Shown: positions 24,791 through 32,331, counted from the first letter of the stretch. The stretch: 34,172 nt of DNA from Scatosoma sp045650185 (GCA_045650185.1 JAZRQY010000014.1:1-34172), one strand, 5' to 3'. Translations and numbers: made by a program. Notes: generated by a model from the letters alone, not told the origin.

Positions 24791-24829
24791 AACAAAACCC
24801 ATCCCCTCAACGGGGTGGGTTTTGTTTTT
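24791..24829 (+). terminator. Terminator of tRNA-Thr
   Basis: The long stem ACAAAACCCA-CCCC/GGGG-TGGGTTTTGT is followed by TTTTT. The region directly follows the encoded CCA. Confidence 0.93.
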
Positions 24830-24841
24830 AAGTTTTATTCT

Positions 24842-24982
24842 GGGCGGACTTGAGGGTGGGAGCCGTTTTATGGGAATAAAACGCTTTGCCTTCGGAAGAT
24901 AATGAACGAAAAAGTTGGAGGGCAAAGTCGGCAATTAACAATTGCCGAGCGGGGCGTCTCCGCTAAAGGAACAAGTCCGGCC
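24842..24982. repeat. Multi-hairpin element bounded by inverted copies of the tRNA T-arm
   Basis: No gene is present; instead there are four adjacent hairpins inside a closing stem. The closing stem is GGGCGGACTTG (24842-24852) with CAAGTCCGGCC (24972-24982), one mismatch. Hairpin 1 is CGTTTTAT/ATAAAACG (24864-24871 with 24876-24883). Hairpin 2 is CTTTGCCTTC/GAGGGCAAAG (24884-24893 with 24918-24927). Hairpin 3 is CGGCAATT/AATTGCCG (24929-24936 with 24940-24947). Hairpin 4 is AGCGG/CCGCT (24948-24952 with 24960-24964). Both ends resemble the tRNA-Thr T-arm. It may be a small non-autonomous mobile element, the scar of an integration, or a structured RNA. What it is cannot be decided here. Confidence 0.6.
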
Positions 24983-24994
24983 AGTAGCTCCAAA
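24972..24994 (+). repeat. Direct repeat of the tRNA-Thr 3' end (att-like)
   Basis: These 23 bases are identical to 24770-24792, from the T loop of tRNA-Thr through the encoded CCA and two A's. After one mismatch, seven more bases (AAAACCC) agree. Sequence upstream of the repeat shows no tRNA likeness, so this is a partial copy beginning in the T loop, as at the far end of an element integrated into a tRNA gene. Confidence 0.8.
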
Positions 24995-25030
24995 GAAAAC
25001 CCGTCCCTTTTTGGGGCGGGTTTTCTTTTT
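24992..25030 (+). terminator. Second terminator, paralogous to that of tRNA-Thr
   Basis: AAGAAAACCCGTCCC pairs with GGGGCGGGTTTTCTT, followed by TTT. It follows the partial tRNA copy exactly as the first terminator follows the tRNA, so the tRNA end and terminator appear duplicated together. Confidence 0.85.
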
Positions 25031-25041
25031 ACGGTAAGGAA

Positions 25042-25074
25042 TAAAAAAAGCCGTATGCAATCGCAACGGCTTTT
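25042..25074 (-). terminator. Terminator of tmcAL
   Basis: On the minus strand AAAAGCCGT and ACGGCTTTT form a stem followed by a T-run (plus-strand A-run at 25043-25049), directly after the tmcAL stop. Confidence 0.8.
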
Positions 25075-25079
25075 GAGGT

Positions 25080-26231
25080 TTAAATTATATGCGTTTTATT
25101 TTCGTATTTTCTGCCTGTAAGGGCGGCGTACATTTTTTCTGCGAGTTCGTCAACTGCAAGACATTTGGTTGCCGTATCGTTTAATCTGCTTTTTTGTATC
25201 CCTGAGGCGAGGAAAGGAATGGTTGCTTTCGAGAGGGCAGACAAGACGTCTGTCCTTTCGCGCTTATACGCCAACGGATGCAAGTACAAATCACTTTCCA
25301 AACATTCAAATACGAGGTCTTTATGGATATTCAGTAGATTTTGCAAGGCAATTCTACGGATTCTGGCGGCGGTGTATCTTGGAGAAGTCAACGCCTCTTC
25401 TAAGGAGAGCGTACTGCTTGCCGCTTTTACAAAAGCATTTTCTAATCCTTCCGTACAGTCTAATACCTTGGCGATTTTTTCGGGCGTTTCGCGCAGGATT
25501 GACAACTTTTCAAAGGTGTCCAAGTTGACTTCGGTTGCGGATTGCAGGTCGTCTGCAACTACTGTGGGGAGGTACGCCTGCATGCACAAAAGGTCGTTTT
25601 CTCGCATCGCTTTTCTTATGGCGGTTGCGGAGGCAAAGTCCTCTTTTGCGCATTCGTCGTGATAACCTGCGCCAAGTCTTTGAATGGGCAGAATTTCAAT
25701 GGGTGCATTTCGCTCTACGATAGCTTTCGTGTATTCAATCCCTAAAATGTTATTGGGGGAGGAGAACAGCCGCTCGTCTGCTACCTTACTGCGCGCAGTT
25801 GCAATCGCTTCGGCGTAGCCAACACCGTTTTTCGTCAAGGTTTTCACGGTAGAAGAAACGGTTTGCGGTTCGCTTATCAAGGCGTTTGCCGCCTGCAAGA
25901 AGAGGTCTTTGTCGGCGTATTCCGATCCGAATGCAAGATATTTTACTGCAGGGATTTTCGACAGCAAAGAGATTGCGCCTTTGGCGAAAATTTCCGCGTT
26001 CGAGGTAGCAAAGACGGTGGGCAATTCGATGACGATATCTGCGCCGGACAGAATGGCGTGTCTTGCGCGTAGGTGCTTTTCTAAAACCGCCGCATCCCCA
26101 CGCTGGGTAAAGTTGCCGCTCATAATACAAAGTAGGGCATCGGCGTTTGATTGCCGCTTTGCTTCGTCGATTAGGTATTTGTGTCCATTGTGAAAGGGGT
26201 TATATTCACAAATTATTGCGCAAATTTTCAT
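25080..26231 (-). CDS. tmcAL: tRNA(Met) cytidine acetate ligase (YlbM family)
   Basis: Makes N4-acetylcytidine at the wobble position of elongator tRNA-Met from acetate and ATP, which raises AUA/AUG reading accuracy. The 383-residue protein has the nucleotidyltransferase-type opening CAIICEYNPFHNGHKYLI with the HxGH-like NGH, MSGNFTQRGD, GADIVIELP, AFGSE and the SATAIRKAM motif. The start at 26231 follows AGGAAAAG; the 19-residue extension upstream is not family-like. Expression diverges from pta, and its acetate substrate is linked to the neighbouring pta-ackA pathway, although that proximity may be coincidence. It ends in its own terminator. Confidence 0.94.
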   Translation of the reverse strand: MKICAIICEYNPFHNGHKYLIDEAKRQSNADALLCIMSGNFTQRGDAAVLEKHLRARHAILSGADIVIELPTVFATSNAEIFAKGAISLLSKIPAVKYLAFGSEYADKDLFLQAANALISEPQTVSSTVKTLTKNGVGYAEAIATARSKVADERLFSSPNNILGIEYTKAIVERNAPIEILPIQRLGAGYHDECAKEDFASATAIRKAMRENDLLCMQAYLPTVVADDLQSATEVNLDTFEKLSILRETPEKIAKVLDCTEGLENAFVKAASSTLSLEEALTSPRYTAARIRRIALQNLLNIHKDLVFECLESDLYLHPLAYKRERTDVLSALSKATIPFLASGIQKSRLNDTATKCLAVDELAEKMYAALTGRKYENKTHII

Positions 26232-26249
26232 TTTCTTTTCCTGTAATCC

Positions 26250-26278
26250 TTTACATTGAGGAATTTCTGTGCTATAAT
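26250..26278 (+). promoter_or_regulatory. Sigma-A promoter of pta-ackA
   Basis: TTTACA (26250-26255), 17 bases, TATAAT (26273-26278). The leader of about 70 bases ends with AGGAG eight bases before the pta ATG. Confidence 0.8.
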
Positions 26279-26354
26279 TGAATAGCAAAAATGGTTATAC
26301 GGCTATTATATACTAAAAAAAGAAAAAAATAAAGCGTTTCTAGGAGATAAGCGT

Positions 26355-27350
26355 ATGAATATTTTGGAACAGATTAAAAGTAAGGCAAAAGCTTTGGGAA
26401 AAACGATTGTCCTTTGCGAAGGCGAAGATTCGCGTGTAGTACGCGCGGCGGCGATGACGACGCAGGAAGGGGTTGCGAAGATTGTTCTGCTTGGTAACGA
26501 AGCGGAAATTAAGGCGAAAAACCCTGACGTGGATCTTACGGGTGTGGAATTCGTAGATCCGCTTACGTCGGACAAGTTGCCTGCGTATAATGCAAAGCTC
26601 TGCGAACTGCGTGCTTCTAAGGGTATGACCCCGGAACAGGCGGCAAAGCTCTTGCAAGACGGCACGTATTTTGGCGCGATGATGTTGAAGATGGGGGACG
26701 TAGACGGCTTGGTTTCCGGCGCGTGCCATTCCACCGCAAACACCCTGCGTCCGGGCTTGCAGATTATCAAGACTGCTCCCGGCGCGTCGTCGGTATCTTC
26801 CTTTAACTTGATGATCTGCCCTCCGCAGGGCAATCAGTATTGCCCCGACGGGTTGGTGGTTTTTGCCGACTGTGGCTTGAATCCTACCTACACCAGCGAA
26901 GGCTTGGCAGATTGCGCAATCGAAACGGCAAAATCCGCGGCGGCGATTACAGGGATTGACCCGAAGGTTGCGATGCTTTCCTTCTCCTCTAAGGGGAGCG
27001 CAAAGCACGATAACGTAACGATGGTAGCAGAGGCGGTTCGCATCGCGAAAGAGAAGGCTCCCGACCTTAAGTTGGACGGCGAATTGCAGTTTGATGCTGC
27101 AATCGTACCCTCGGTAGGCGAAATGAAGGCTCCCGGTTCGTCGGTTGCCGGCCACGCAAACGTATTCATCTTCCCTGACCTGCAGGCTGCTAATATCGGT
27201 TATAAAATTGCAGAGCGTTTGGGTGGATTTATGGCAGTAGGTCCTATTTGTCAGGGCTTTGCAAAGCCGATGAATGACCTTTCCCGTGGTTGCAAGGAAG
27301 AGGACATCGTTGCGGCGGTTGCTATTACGGCATTGCAAACTCAGTTATAA
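26355..27350 (+). CDS. pta: Phosphate acetyltransferase
   Basis: Converts acetyl-CoA and phosphate to acetyl phosphate, the first step of acetate production. At 331 residues it is the short, single-domain type common in Clostridia, without the DRTGG regulatory domain of E. coli Pta. Visible features are IVLCEGEDSRVVRAA at the start, GLVSGACHSTANTLRPGLQ, VVFADCGLNPTY, ITGIDPKVAMLSFSSKGS, and GELQFDAAIVPSVGEMKAPG with VAGHANVFIFPDL near the end. The start follows AGGAG. ackA begins 12 bases later, so the two enzymes are made together. Phosphobutyryltransferase is an unlikely alternative given the AckA partner. Confidence 0.96.
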   Translation: MNILEQIKSKAKALGKTIVLCEGEDSRVVRAAAMTTQEGVAKIVLLGNEAEIKAKNPDVDLTGVEFVDPLTSDKLPAYNAKLCELRASKGMTPEQAAKLLQDGTYFGAMMLKMGDVDGLVSGACHSTANTLRPGLQIIKTAPGASSVSSFNLMICPPQGNQYCPDGLVVFADCGLNPTYTSEGLADCAIETAKSAAAITGIDPKVAMLSFSSKGSAKHDNVTMVAEAVRIAKEKAPDLKLDGELQFDAAIVPSVGEMKAPGSSVAGHANVFIFPDLQAANIGYKIAERLGGFMAVGPICQGFAKPMNDLSRGCKEEDIVAAVAITALQTQL

Positions 27351-27362
27351 GGAGAAAGAAAA

Positions 27363-28556
27363 ATGAAAGTTTTGGTTATCAATTCGGGTAGTTCCTCTTT
27401 GAAATATCAGCTGATTGACATGGAAACGGAAGGCGTAATCGCAAAAGGTCTTTGCGAACGTATCGGTATCGACGGTTCCAAGCTCACGCATAAGGCAAAT
27501 GGCAAGGAATTGGTAAAAACTGAACCTATGCCTACGCATAACGAAGCGGTTGCTTTGGTGCTTGCGGCGTTGATGGACGGCGAATACGGTGTTATTTCTT
27601 CGATGGATGAAATTGACGCGGTAGGCCATCGTGTCGTTGCATCGGGCGAAACCTTCAAAAAGACGACCTTGGTTACCCCCGAGGCGCTCGTAGCTTTGAA
27701 AGAGATTGAGGATATGGCTCCTCTGCACAATCCTGCCGTTGCAATCGGCATTAATGCTTGTCTTACGGCTATGCCTGGTAAGCCTATGGCAATGGTATTC
27801 GATACCGGTTTCCATTTCACGATGCCGGAATACGCATACATGTATGCAATCGATTACAACCATTACGAGAAGTATAAGATTCGTCGCTACGGCTACCATG
27901 GTACGAGCCATAAGTTCGTTTCTCAAGAGGCGGCAAAGTATCTTGGCAAAAACCCGGAAGAATTAAAGATTATCACTTGCCATTTGGGCAATGGCTCTTC
28001 CATCTCTGCTGTAAACGGTGGCAAGTGCGTAGATACCTCGATGGGATTTACCCCTTTGGCTGGCGTTCCCATGGGTACGCGCTCGGGTGATATTGACTTC
28101 GGCGCAGCTGAATACGTTGCAAAGAAAGAGGGCTGGGATATTGCAACCACGCTTACCTACTTAAATAAGAAGTGCGGTATGTATGGCCTTTCCGGCGTAT
28201 CGAGCGACTTCCGTGACTTGATCAAGGCGGCTGACGAAGGCAACCACCGCGCGCAGCTTGCTTTGGACGTATTTAACTACAACTGTAAAAAATACGTTGG
28301 CGCATATGCTGCGGCGATGAATGGCGTAGATTGTATTGTATTTACGGCTGGCGTAGGCGAAAACACCTGCTCCGTCCGTCAGGCAATCTGCGAAAATATG
28401 CAGTATTTGGGTCTGGAAATCGACCTTGAAAAGAACTTGGAAAAGAACAATGGCGCAATTCGCGATATTACGGGTAAAAATTCCAAGGTTAAGGTTCTGA
28501 TTATTCCCACGAATGAAGAGCTTGTAATTGCAAGAGAAACGGTAGAATTGTTATAA
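27363..28556 (+). CDS. ackA: Acetate kinase
   Basis: Forms ATP and acetate from acetyl phosphate, the energy-yielding step of acetate fermentation. The 397-residue length is standard. ASKHA-fold motifs are visible: VLVINSGSSSLKYQL at the N-terminus, VGHRVVASGE, AMVFDTGFHFTMPE, RRYGYHGTSHKFV, HLGNGSSISAVNGGK and VFTAGVGENTCSVR. The ATG is preceded by AAGGAG. Together with pta it forms a two-gene operon from the promoter at 26250-26278. No clear terminator separates it from the next unit, which has its own strong promoter 29 bases later. Confidence 0.98.
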   Translation: MKVLVINSGSSSLKYQLIDMETEGVIAKGLCERIGIDGSKLTHKANGKELVKTEPMPTHNEAVALVLAALMDGEYGVISSMDEIDAVGHRVVASGETFKKTTLVTPEALVALKEIEDMAPLHNPAVAIGINACLTAMPGKPMAMVFDTGFHFTMPEYAYMYAIDYNHYEKYKIRRYGYHGTSHKFVSQEAAKYLGKNPEELKIITCHLGNGSSISAVNGGKCVDTSMGFTPLAGVPMGTRSGDIDFGAAEYVAKKEGWDIATTLTYLNKKCGMYGLSGVSSDFRDLIKAADEGNHRAQLALDVFNYNCKKYVGAYAAAMNGVDCIVFTAGVGENTCSVRQAICENMQYLGLEIDLEKNLEKNNGAIRDITGKNSKVKVLIIPTNEELVIARETVELL

Positions 28557-28584
28557 AATTTCCTATTTTTCCTGCGAAAAAAAG

Positions 28585-28613
28585 TTGACAAAGGCTTAGA
28601 AATATACTATACT
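28585..28613 (+). promoter_or_regulatory. Strong sigma-A promoter of yceD-rpmF
   Basis: Consensus TTGACA (28585-28590), 17 bases, TATACT (28608-28613). The first ATG at 28630 lies only about 10 bases after the expected start site, leaving a very short leader with no good Shine-Dalgarno. Confidence 0.8.
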
Positions 28614-28629
28614 TGTAAAAGTCGGTTTA

Positions 28630-29055
28630 ATGATGATTATCGATGTTAGAAAATTAAACGCCCAAAAGCGCTACTTTGGTGAGATGCAATTTTCTTACGA
28701 GCCGCCTGCGGAGTTGCTTAGCATTCCGTTTGCGCAGTTTGCATCTACGGTATCGGTAGAGTTTTCCTACGACCTGTATGAGGACAATGCATTGGAGATT
28801 CGCGGTAAGGTTTCCTATCGCCTGAAAGGACAATGTTCCCGATGCTTAAAGGAAGTGGAAACGGCAGTCGAAGGGGAGCTGAACGCTCTTTTCGAACCAA
28901 AGAAGGACGCAGAGGATTATAGCTATTTCGGCAACGTGATTGATATCACGAAAGCGGTAGAGGATGCCGTGGTGTTTAGTTTGCCGTTCTCTCTTTCTTG
29001 TGAAGAGGAATGCGCGCCCATTCGATATTCTTCTGGAAACGAAAAGGATAATTAA
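28630..29055 (+). CDS. yceD: DUF177/YceD family protein
   Basis: A 141-residue protein of the YceD (DUF177) family, which is nearly always encoded before rpmF; roles in 23S rRNA accumulation have been proposed for plant and bacterial members. The core is KVSYRLKGQCSRCLKEVE, with a CxxC pair, then a second cysteine pair near the C-terminus (LSCEEECAPI) where many members have CxxxC. Two consecutive ATGs are available, and the leader is too short for a normal ribosome binding site. rpmF follows after 27 bases with its own GAGGTG, supporting the family call by context. Confidence 0.88.
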   Translation: MMIIDVRKLNAQKRYFGEMQFSYEPPAELLSIPFAQFASTVSVEFSYDLYEDNALEIRGKVSYRLKGQCSRCLKEVETAVEGELNALFEPKKDAEDYSYFGNVIDITKAVEDAVVFSLPFSLSCEEECAPIRYSSGNEKDN

Positions 29056-29082
29056 GAAAATTTATAGGATAGAGGTGTTAAG

Positions 29083-29271
29083 ATGGCAGTACCTAAGAGT
29101 AAACAATCCAAGAGCAGAACGAACAAAAGATTTGCAAATTATAAGGCAACCGCAGCTACGTTGGTAGATTGCCCTCATTGCCACGAACTGAAAGAAGCGC
29201 ACAAGGTTTGCGCTGCTTGCGGTTACTATGATGGTAAAGAGGTTGTTGCTCAGAAAGAAGCAAACAACTAA
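29083..29271 (+). CDS. rpmF: 50S ribosomal protein L32
   Basis: A 62-residue ribosomal protein of the large subunit. It opens with MAVPKSKQSKSRTNKRF, the L32 hallmark, and carries a zinc ribbon of two CxxC pairs (CPHC and CAAC), so this is the zinc-containing form. It is preceded by GAGGTG and co-transcribed with yceD. Downstream is a clear terminator; the plsX/fab genes that often follow in other Bacillota are absent. Confidence 0.97.
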   Translation: MAVPKSKQSKSRTNKRFANYKATAATLVDCPHCHELKEAHKVCAACGYYDGKEVVAQKEANN

Positions 29272-29293
29272 TTCATTCGTCTAATGCATTTAG

Positions 29294-29322
29294 GCGGGCT
29301 GCATTTTTGCGCCCGCTTTTTT
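29294..29322 (+). terminator. Terminator of yceD-rpmF
   Basis: GCGGGC (29294-29299) pairs with GCCCGC (29311-29316), followed by TTTTTT. Confidence 0.88.
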
Positions 29323-29372
29323 GCGTTTCAGCGGATTAAAAAATCTTGCCGTTGTAAAATGTAAAAAGCGGC

Positions 29373-29406
29373 TTGCTTTTTTAGTATAAAACGTGGTATA
29401 CTAAAA
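29373..29406 (+). promoter_or_regulatory. copA promoter with overlapping 10-base inverted repeat
   Basis: TTGCTT (29373-29378), 18 bases, TATACT (29397-29402). The perfect inverted repeat TTTTAGTATA (29379-29388) and TATACTAAAA (29397-29406), spaced by 8 bases, fills the spacer and covers the -10 box, the classic position for a repressor operator. The ArsR-family gene downstream is a candidate binder. Confidence 0.65.
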
Positions 29407-29419
29407 GCAGAGGTAGAAT

Positions 29420-31873
29420 ATGAAGGAAAAATTTTCCGTATACGGTATGACGTGTAGTGCCTGTTCGTCGGGCATAGAGCGTACCGTTCAAAAATTGAAT
29501 GGAGTAGAGAGCGTCGAGGTTTCCTTAATGGGGGAATCTATGTCCGTCGTCTATGACGAGGGCAAGCTTTCCTCTTTGGAGATTATTTCTGCCGTGGAGG
29601 GTTTAGGGTATGCGATTAAGCCGTACGATGGTCGCCTCTTGCAAACTTCTCCATTGAAAGCGGCATCCTTGAAAAAGAGTTTTTGGGTTTCGCTGATTTT
29701 TTTAATCCCTTTAATGTATTGTTCAATGGGTGGGATGATCGGTTTACCTGTTCCGCCCGATTCGTATAACTATATCATTCAAGCGTTATTATCGTTGGTC
29801 GTGCTTATCATCAACTTTCGGTTTTTTACTTCAGGCGCGAAAGCGCTTTTCAAGGGCGTGCCGAATATGGATACTTTGGTATCGCTGGGCTCTGCCGTAT
29901 CGTGGGTATATAGCGCTGTTTTGACGGTAATTCATTTTATAGACGGCAGTACGCCTCATATGTATTTTGAGTCTGCGGCGATGATTTTGACGCTGGTGAC
30001 GCTCGGGAAATGGTTGGAGGAAAAATCCAAGAAAAAGACGGGCGACGAAGTAGAAAAATTGATCGGCTTAATGCCGAGCACCGTTGTCATTGAGCAGGGT
30101 GAAACGCAAAGGACGATTCCCTTTTCGGATATTGTTGTAGGCGACGTGCTCGTTGTGCGACAGGGGGATTATATCCCTGTTGACGGTAAAATCGTAGAGG
30201 GGCACGCCTTTATTGACCGCGCGGCGATTACGGGAGAAAGTCTGCCTGTCGAGGTTGCGGAGGGAGATACCGTCAGCGGCGCAGATATCGTCAAAAGCGG
30301 CTATATAAAGGTGCTTGCGGAAAAGGTCGGGGCAGACACCACCCTTTCGCAAATCGTCAAAATGGTAAAGGATGCGGGCGCAAGCAAGGCTCCTTTGCAA
30401 AAAACGGCGGATAAAATTGCAGGGATCTTCGTGCCAATCGTGTGCATGATTGCCTTGTGTACGTTGCTTATTTGGGTGGCAACGACGGGGGATATCGGTG
30501 AGGCGGCAAATTATGCAATCAGCGTGCTGGTTATTTCTTGCCCTTGTTCGTTGGGGCTCGCAACGCCCGTTGCGGTGATGGCGGCGACGGGACGAGGGAT
30601 GTCCTTGGGGATATTGTATAAGGACGCCGAAGCTTTGCAGAGGGCAAAGGATATTAACTGCGTACTCTTAGATAAGACGGCTACCTTGACGGAGGGCGCG
30701 CCGCAAGTGGTTGATTTTGAATGTTTTACTGGCGATGAGAGGCTGGTTTTATCGTTGGCGTACGCCATTGAGAAATGCTCGAATCACCCCTTGGCGGAAT
30801 GTATCAAGGCGTATGCGCAGGACAAGTCGGATGACACCCTTACGGTGGAGAATTATCGATATGAAATGGGCAAAGGTGCAGTCGCTGAATATCAAGGTGA
30901 AACGTATTTCTTGGGCAATCGAAAGCTACTCTCTTCCATCGAGGAAAAGAAAAGCTATGCCTTAGAACATAAATACTCAAAGCAGGGAAAAACGACAATT
31001 TTCCTTGCAAAGCAAGGAAAGCTAATGGCGGTCTTCGCGGTTGCGGACACCTTAAAGGAAAGCAGTCAAGAAGGGGTAGAATGGTTAAAAGCCCGTTCTA
31101 TAAAGACGGCGATACTGACGGGGGACGTGGAAAACGTTGCGGCGGCGATTGCGGAGAAGGTCGGCATTGACGAGTTCTTTGCAGAGGCTCTGCCGGCGGA
31201 TAAGGCGCAGGCGGTGGAGCGTATTCAATCGATCGGCGGCGTAGTGGCAATGGTTGGCGACGGTGTAAACGACAGCCCTGCCTTAAAGGCGGCTGACGTG
31301 GGTATTGCGATGGGCAAGGGCACGGATATTGCGATTGACAGCGCTGACGTGGTGTTGGTAAACGGTGATATTCGCTCTGTCGCAACGATGATCGATTTAA
31401 GCAAATCTGCCGTACGCAACATCGTTCAAAATCTGTTTTGGGCGTTCTTTTATAACGTGGTTGCAATCCCCGTGGCGGCGGGCGCGTTTGCATGGGCAGG
31501 TGTGCACCTGAATCCGATGATTGCCGCCGCTTGTATGAGCTTAAGCTCTCTGTTTGTCGTTGGGAACGCTCTGCGTTTAACGAGGTTTGGGAAAAAGAAA
31601 TCGGTCGAAAAACCTTTGCAAACGGATATACCGACCGATGAAGAGGAGAAAACTATGAAAGTAGAGATTAAGATTGAAGGAATGATGTGTAAACACTGTG
31701 TAGCGCACGTAGAAAAAGCGTTGTCCGCTTTGTCGTGTGTGGCATCGGTAGAGGTTGACTTAGGCGCAGGTATGGCGACAGTTCTTCTTGCAGAGGATGC
31801 GGAAGATTCGATGTTTACCGCTGCAATCGTAGACGCAGGCTACGAAGTCGTCGAGATAAAAAGAACAAAATAA
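29420..31873 (+). CDS. copA: Copper-exporting P1B-type ATPase with N- and C-terminal HMA domains
   Basis: An 817-residue heavy-metal ATPase. The N-terminal metal-binding domain has GMTCSAC (9-15), followed by about eight membrane helices. TGES is at 271-274, the transmembrane metal site is CPC (374-376), SNHP marks the nucleotide domain, and GDGVNDSPALKAADVGIAMG follows. FFYNVVAIP and MSLSS in the last helices are the Cu(I) signatures. The phosphorylation site reads DKTATLT (Asp418) instead of DKTGTLT. After the last helix and an acidic linker a second HMA domain with GMMCKHC follows, resembling the chaperone CopZ; its Met746 is preceded by GAGGAG. The start follows AGAGGTAG. An ArsR-family gene lies downstream. 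Confidence 0.93.
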   Translation: MKEKFSVYGMTCSACSSGIERTVQKLNGVESVEVSLMGESMSVVYDEGKLSSLEIISAVEGLGYAIKPYDGRLLQTSPLKAASLKKSFWVSLIFLIPLMYCSMGGMIGLPVPPDSYNYIIQALLSLVVLIINFRFFTSGAKALFKGVPNMDTLVSLGSAVSWVYSAVLTVIHFIDGSTPHMYFESAAMILTLVTLGKWLEEKSKKKTGDEVEKLIGLMPSTVVIEQGETQRTIPFSDIVVGDVLVVRQGDYIPVDGKIVEGHAFIDRAAITGESLPVEVAEGDTVSGADIVKSGYIKVLAEKVGADTTLSQIVKMVKDAGASKAPLQKTADKIAGIFVPIVCMIALCTLLIWVATTGDIGEAANYAISVLVISCPCSLGLATPVAVMAATGRGMSLGILYKDAEALQRAKDINCVLLDKTATLTEGAPQVVDFECFTGDERLVLSLAYAIEKCSNHPLAECIKAYAQDKSDDTLTVENYRYEMGKGAVAEYQGETYFLGNRKLLSSIEEKKSYALEHKYSKQGKTTIFLAKQGKLMAVFAVADTLKESSQEGVEWLKARSIKTAILTGDVENVAAAIAEKVGIDEFFAEALPADKAQAVERIQSIGGVVAMVGDGVNDSPALKAADVGIAMGKGTDIAIDSADVVLVNGDIRSVATMIDLSKSAVRNIVQNLFWAFFYNVVAIPVAAGAFAWAGVHLNPMIAAACMSLSSLFVVGNALRLTRFGKKKSVEKPLQTDIPTDEEEKTMKVEIKIEGMMCKHCVAHVEKALSALSCVASVEVDLGAGMATVLLAEDAEDSMFTAAIVDAGYEVVEIKRTK
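31655..31873 (+). other. Possible internal start producing a CopZ-like chaperone
   Basis: Inside copA and in the same frame, AGAGGAG (31642-31648) stands six bases before an ATG at 31655. Translation from here would give a free 72-residue HMA protein beginning MKVEIKIEGMMCKHC, the typical size and start of CopZ. Whether ribosomes initiate here is not shown by sequence; it may be the trace of a former copA-copZ gene pair that fused. Confidence 0.45.
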
Positions 31874-31956
31874 GCCAAAAAAATACAATCAAAGACAAAA
31901 AGCGCAGGAAATACCGTGATATTATGCATACACTAACATATTATGGAGGTGTACAT

Positions 31957-32295
31957 ATGTCACAAATGTTGCTTTTGGATAAACGCACGCAAGCTCTTAT
32001 CGAGGATTACGTTCCGCAAGGGGACGTCTTAGAGGGGATTGTGTGCTTTTTTTCTGTCTTTGCGGATTATACGAGGGTAAAGATTTTATCCGCTCTGGCG
32101 ATTAGCCAACTGTGTGTAAGCGACCTTTCCCGCATTTTGCAGATGAACCAAACGACGGTTTCTCATCAGCTCCGTTTTTTAAAGAGCGCAGGGATTGTAA
32201 AATGCTTTCGGCAGGGGAAAATCGTGTTTTATTCGTTGGTAGATGACACGGTTAACGACGTGCTCTTGAAAGGAATTGAGTTTTTAGGCTGTTAA
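31957..32295 (+). CDS. ArsR/SmtB-family transcriptional repressor
   Basis: A 112-residue winged-helix regulator. DYTRVKILSALAISQLCVSDLSRIL leads into the recognition helix (QMNQTTVSHQLRFLKSAGIV) and then the wing (RQGKIVFYSLVD). The alpha-3 motif ELCVCDL of arsenic/cadmium sensors is QLCVSDL here, with one cysteine, and another cysteine is the last residue, so the metal specificity is open. The start at 31957 follows GGAGG by seven bases; an upstream in-frame ATG at 31924 has no ribosome binding site. It lies 83 bases after copA on the same strand with no clear promoter, so it may be co-transcribed and regulate copA. Confidence 0.88.
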   Translation: MSQMLLLDKRTQALIEDYVPQGDVLEGIVCFFSVFADYTRVKILSALAISQLCVSDLSRILQMNQTTVSHQLRFLKSAGIVKCFRQGKIVFYSLVDDTVNDVLLKGIEFLGC

Positions 32296-32331
32296 ACAAA
32301 GTTTAAACGTCAGTTTTTTTTGCGTTTTTTC

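Noticed and set aside
24716..24934. Minus-strand frame of 72 residues across tRNA-Thr
   Set aside because: Its end (YWPDLNRRPADYESAALPTE) is the well-known artefact of translating a tRNA gene backwards; no ribosome binding site.
26340..27338. Long minus-strand open frame (332 codons) opposite pta
   Set aside because: It is a shadow of the strongly supported pta gene and resembles no protein family; similar antisense frames occur opposite nrdD, argS and parC.
31924..31956. Upstream ATG for the ArsR-family gene
   Set aside because: No Shine-Dalgarno before it, and the encoded residues are the ribosome binding region of the better start.
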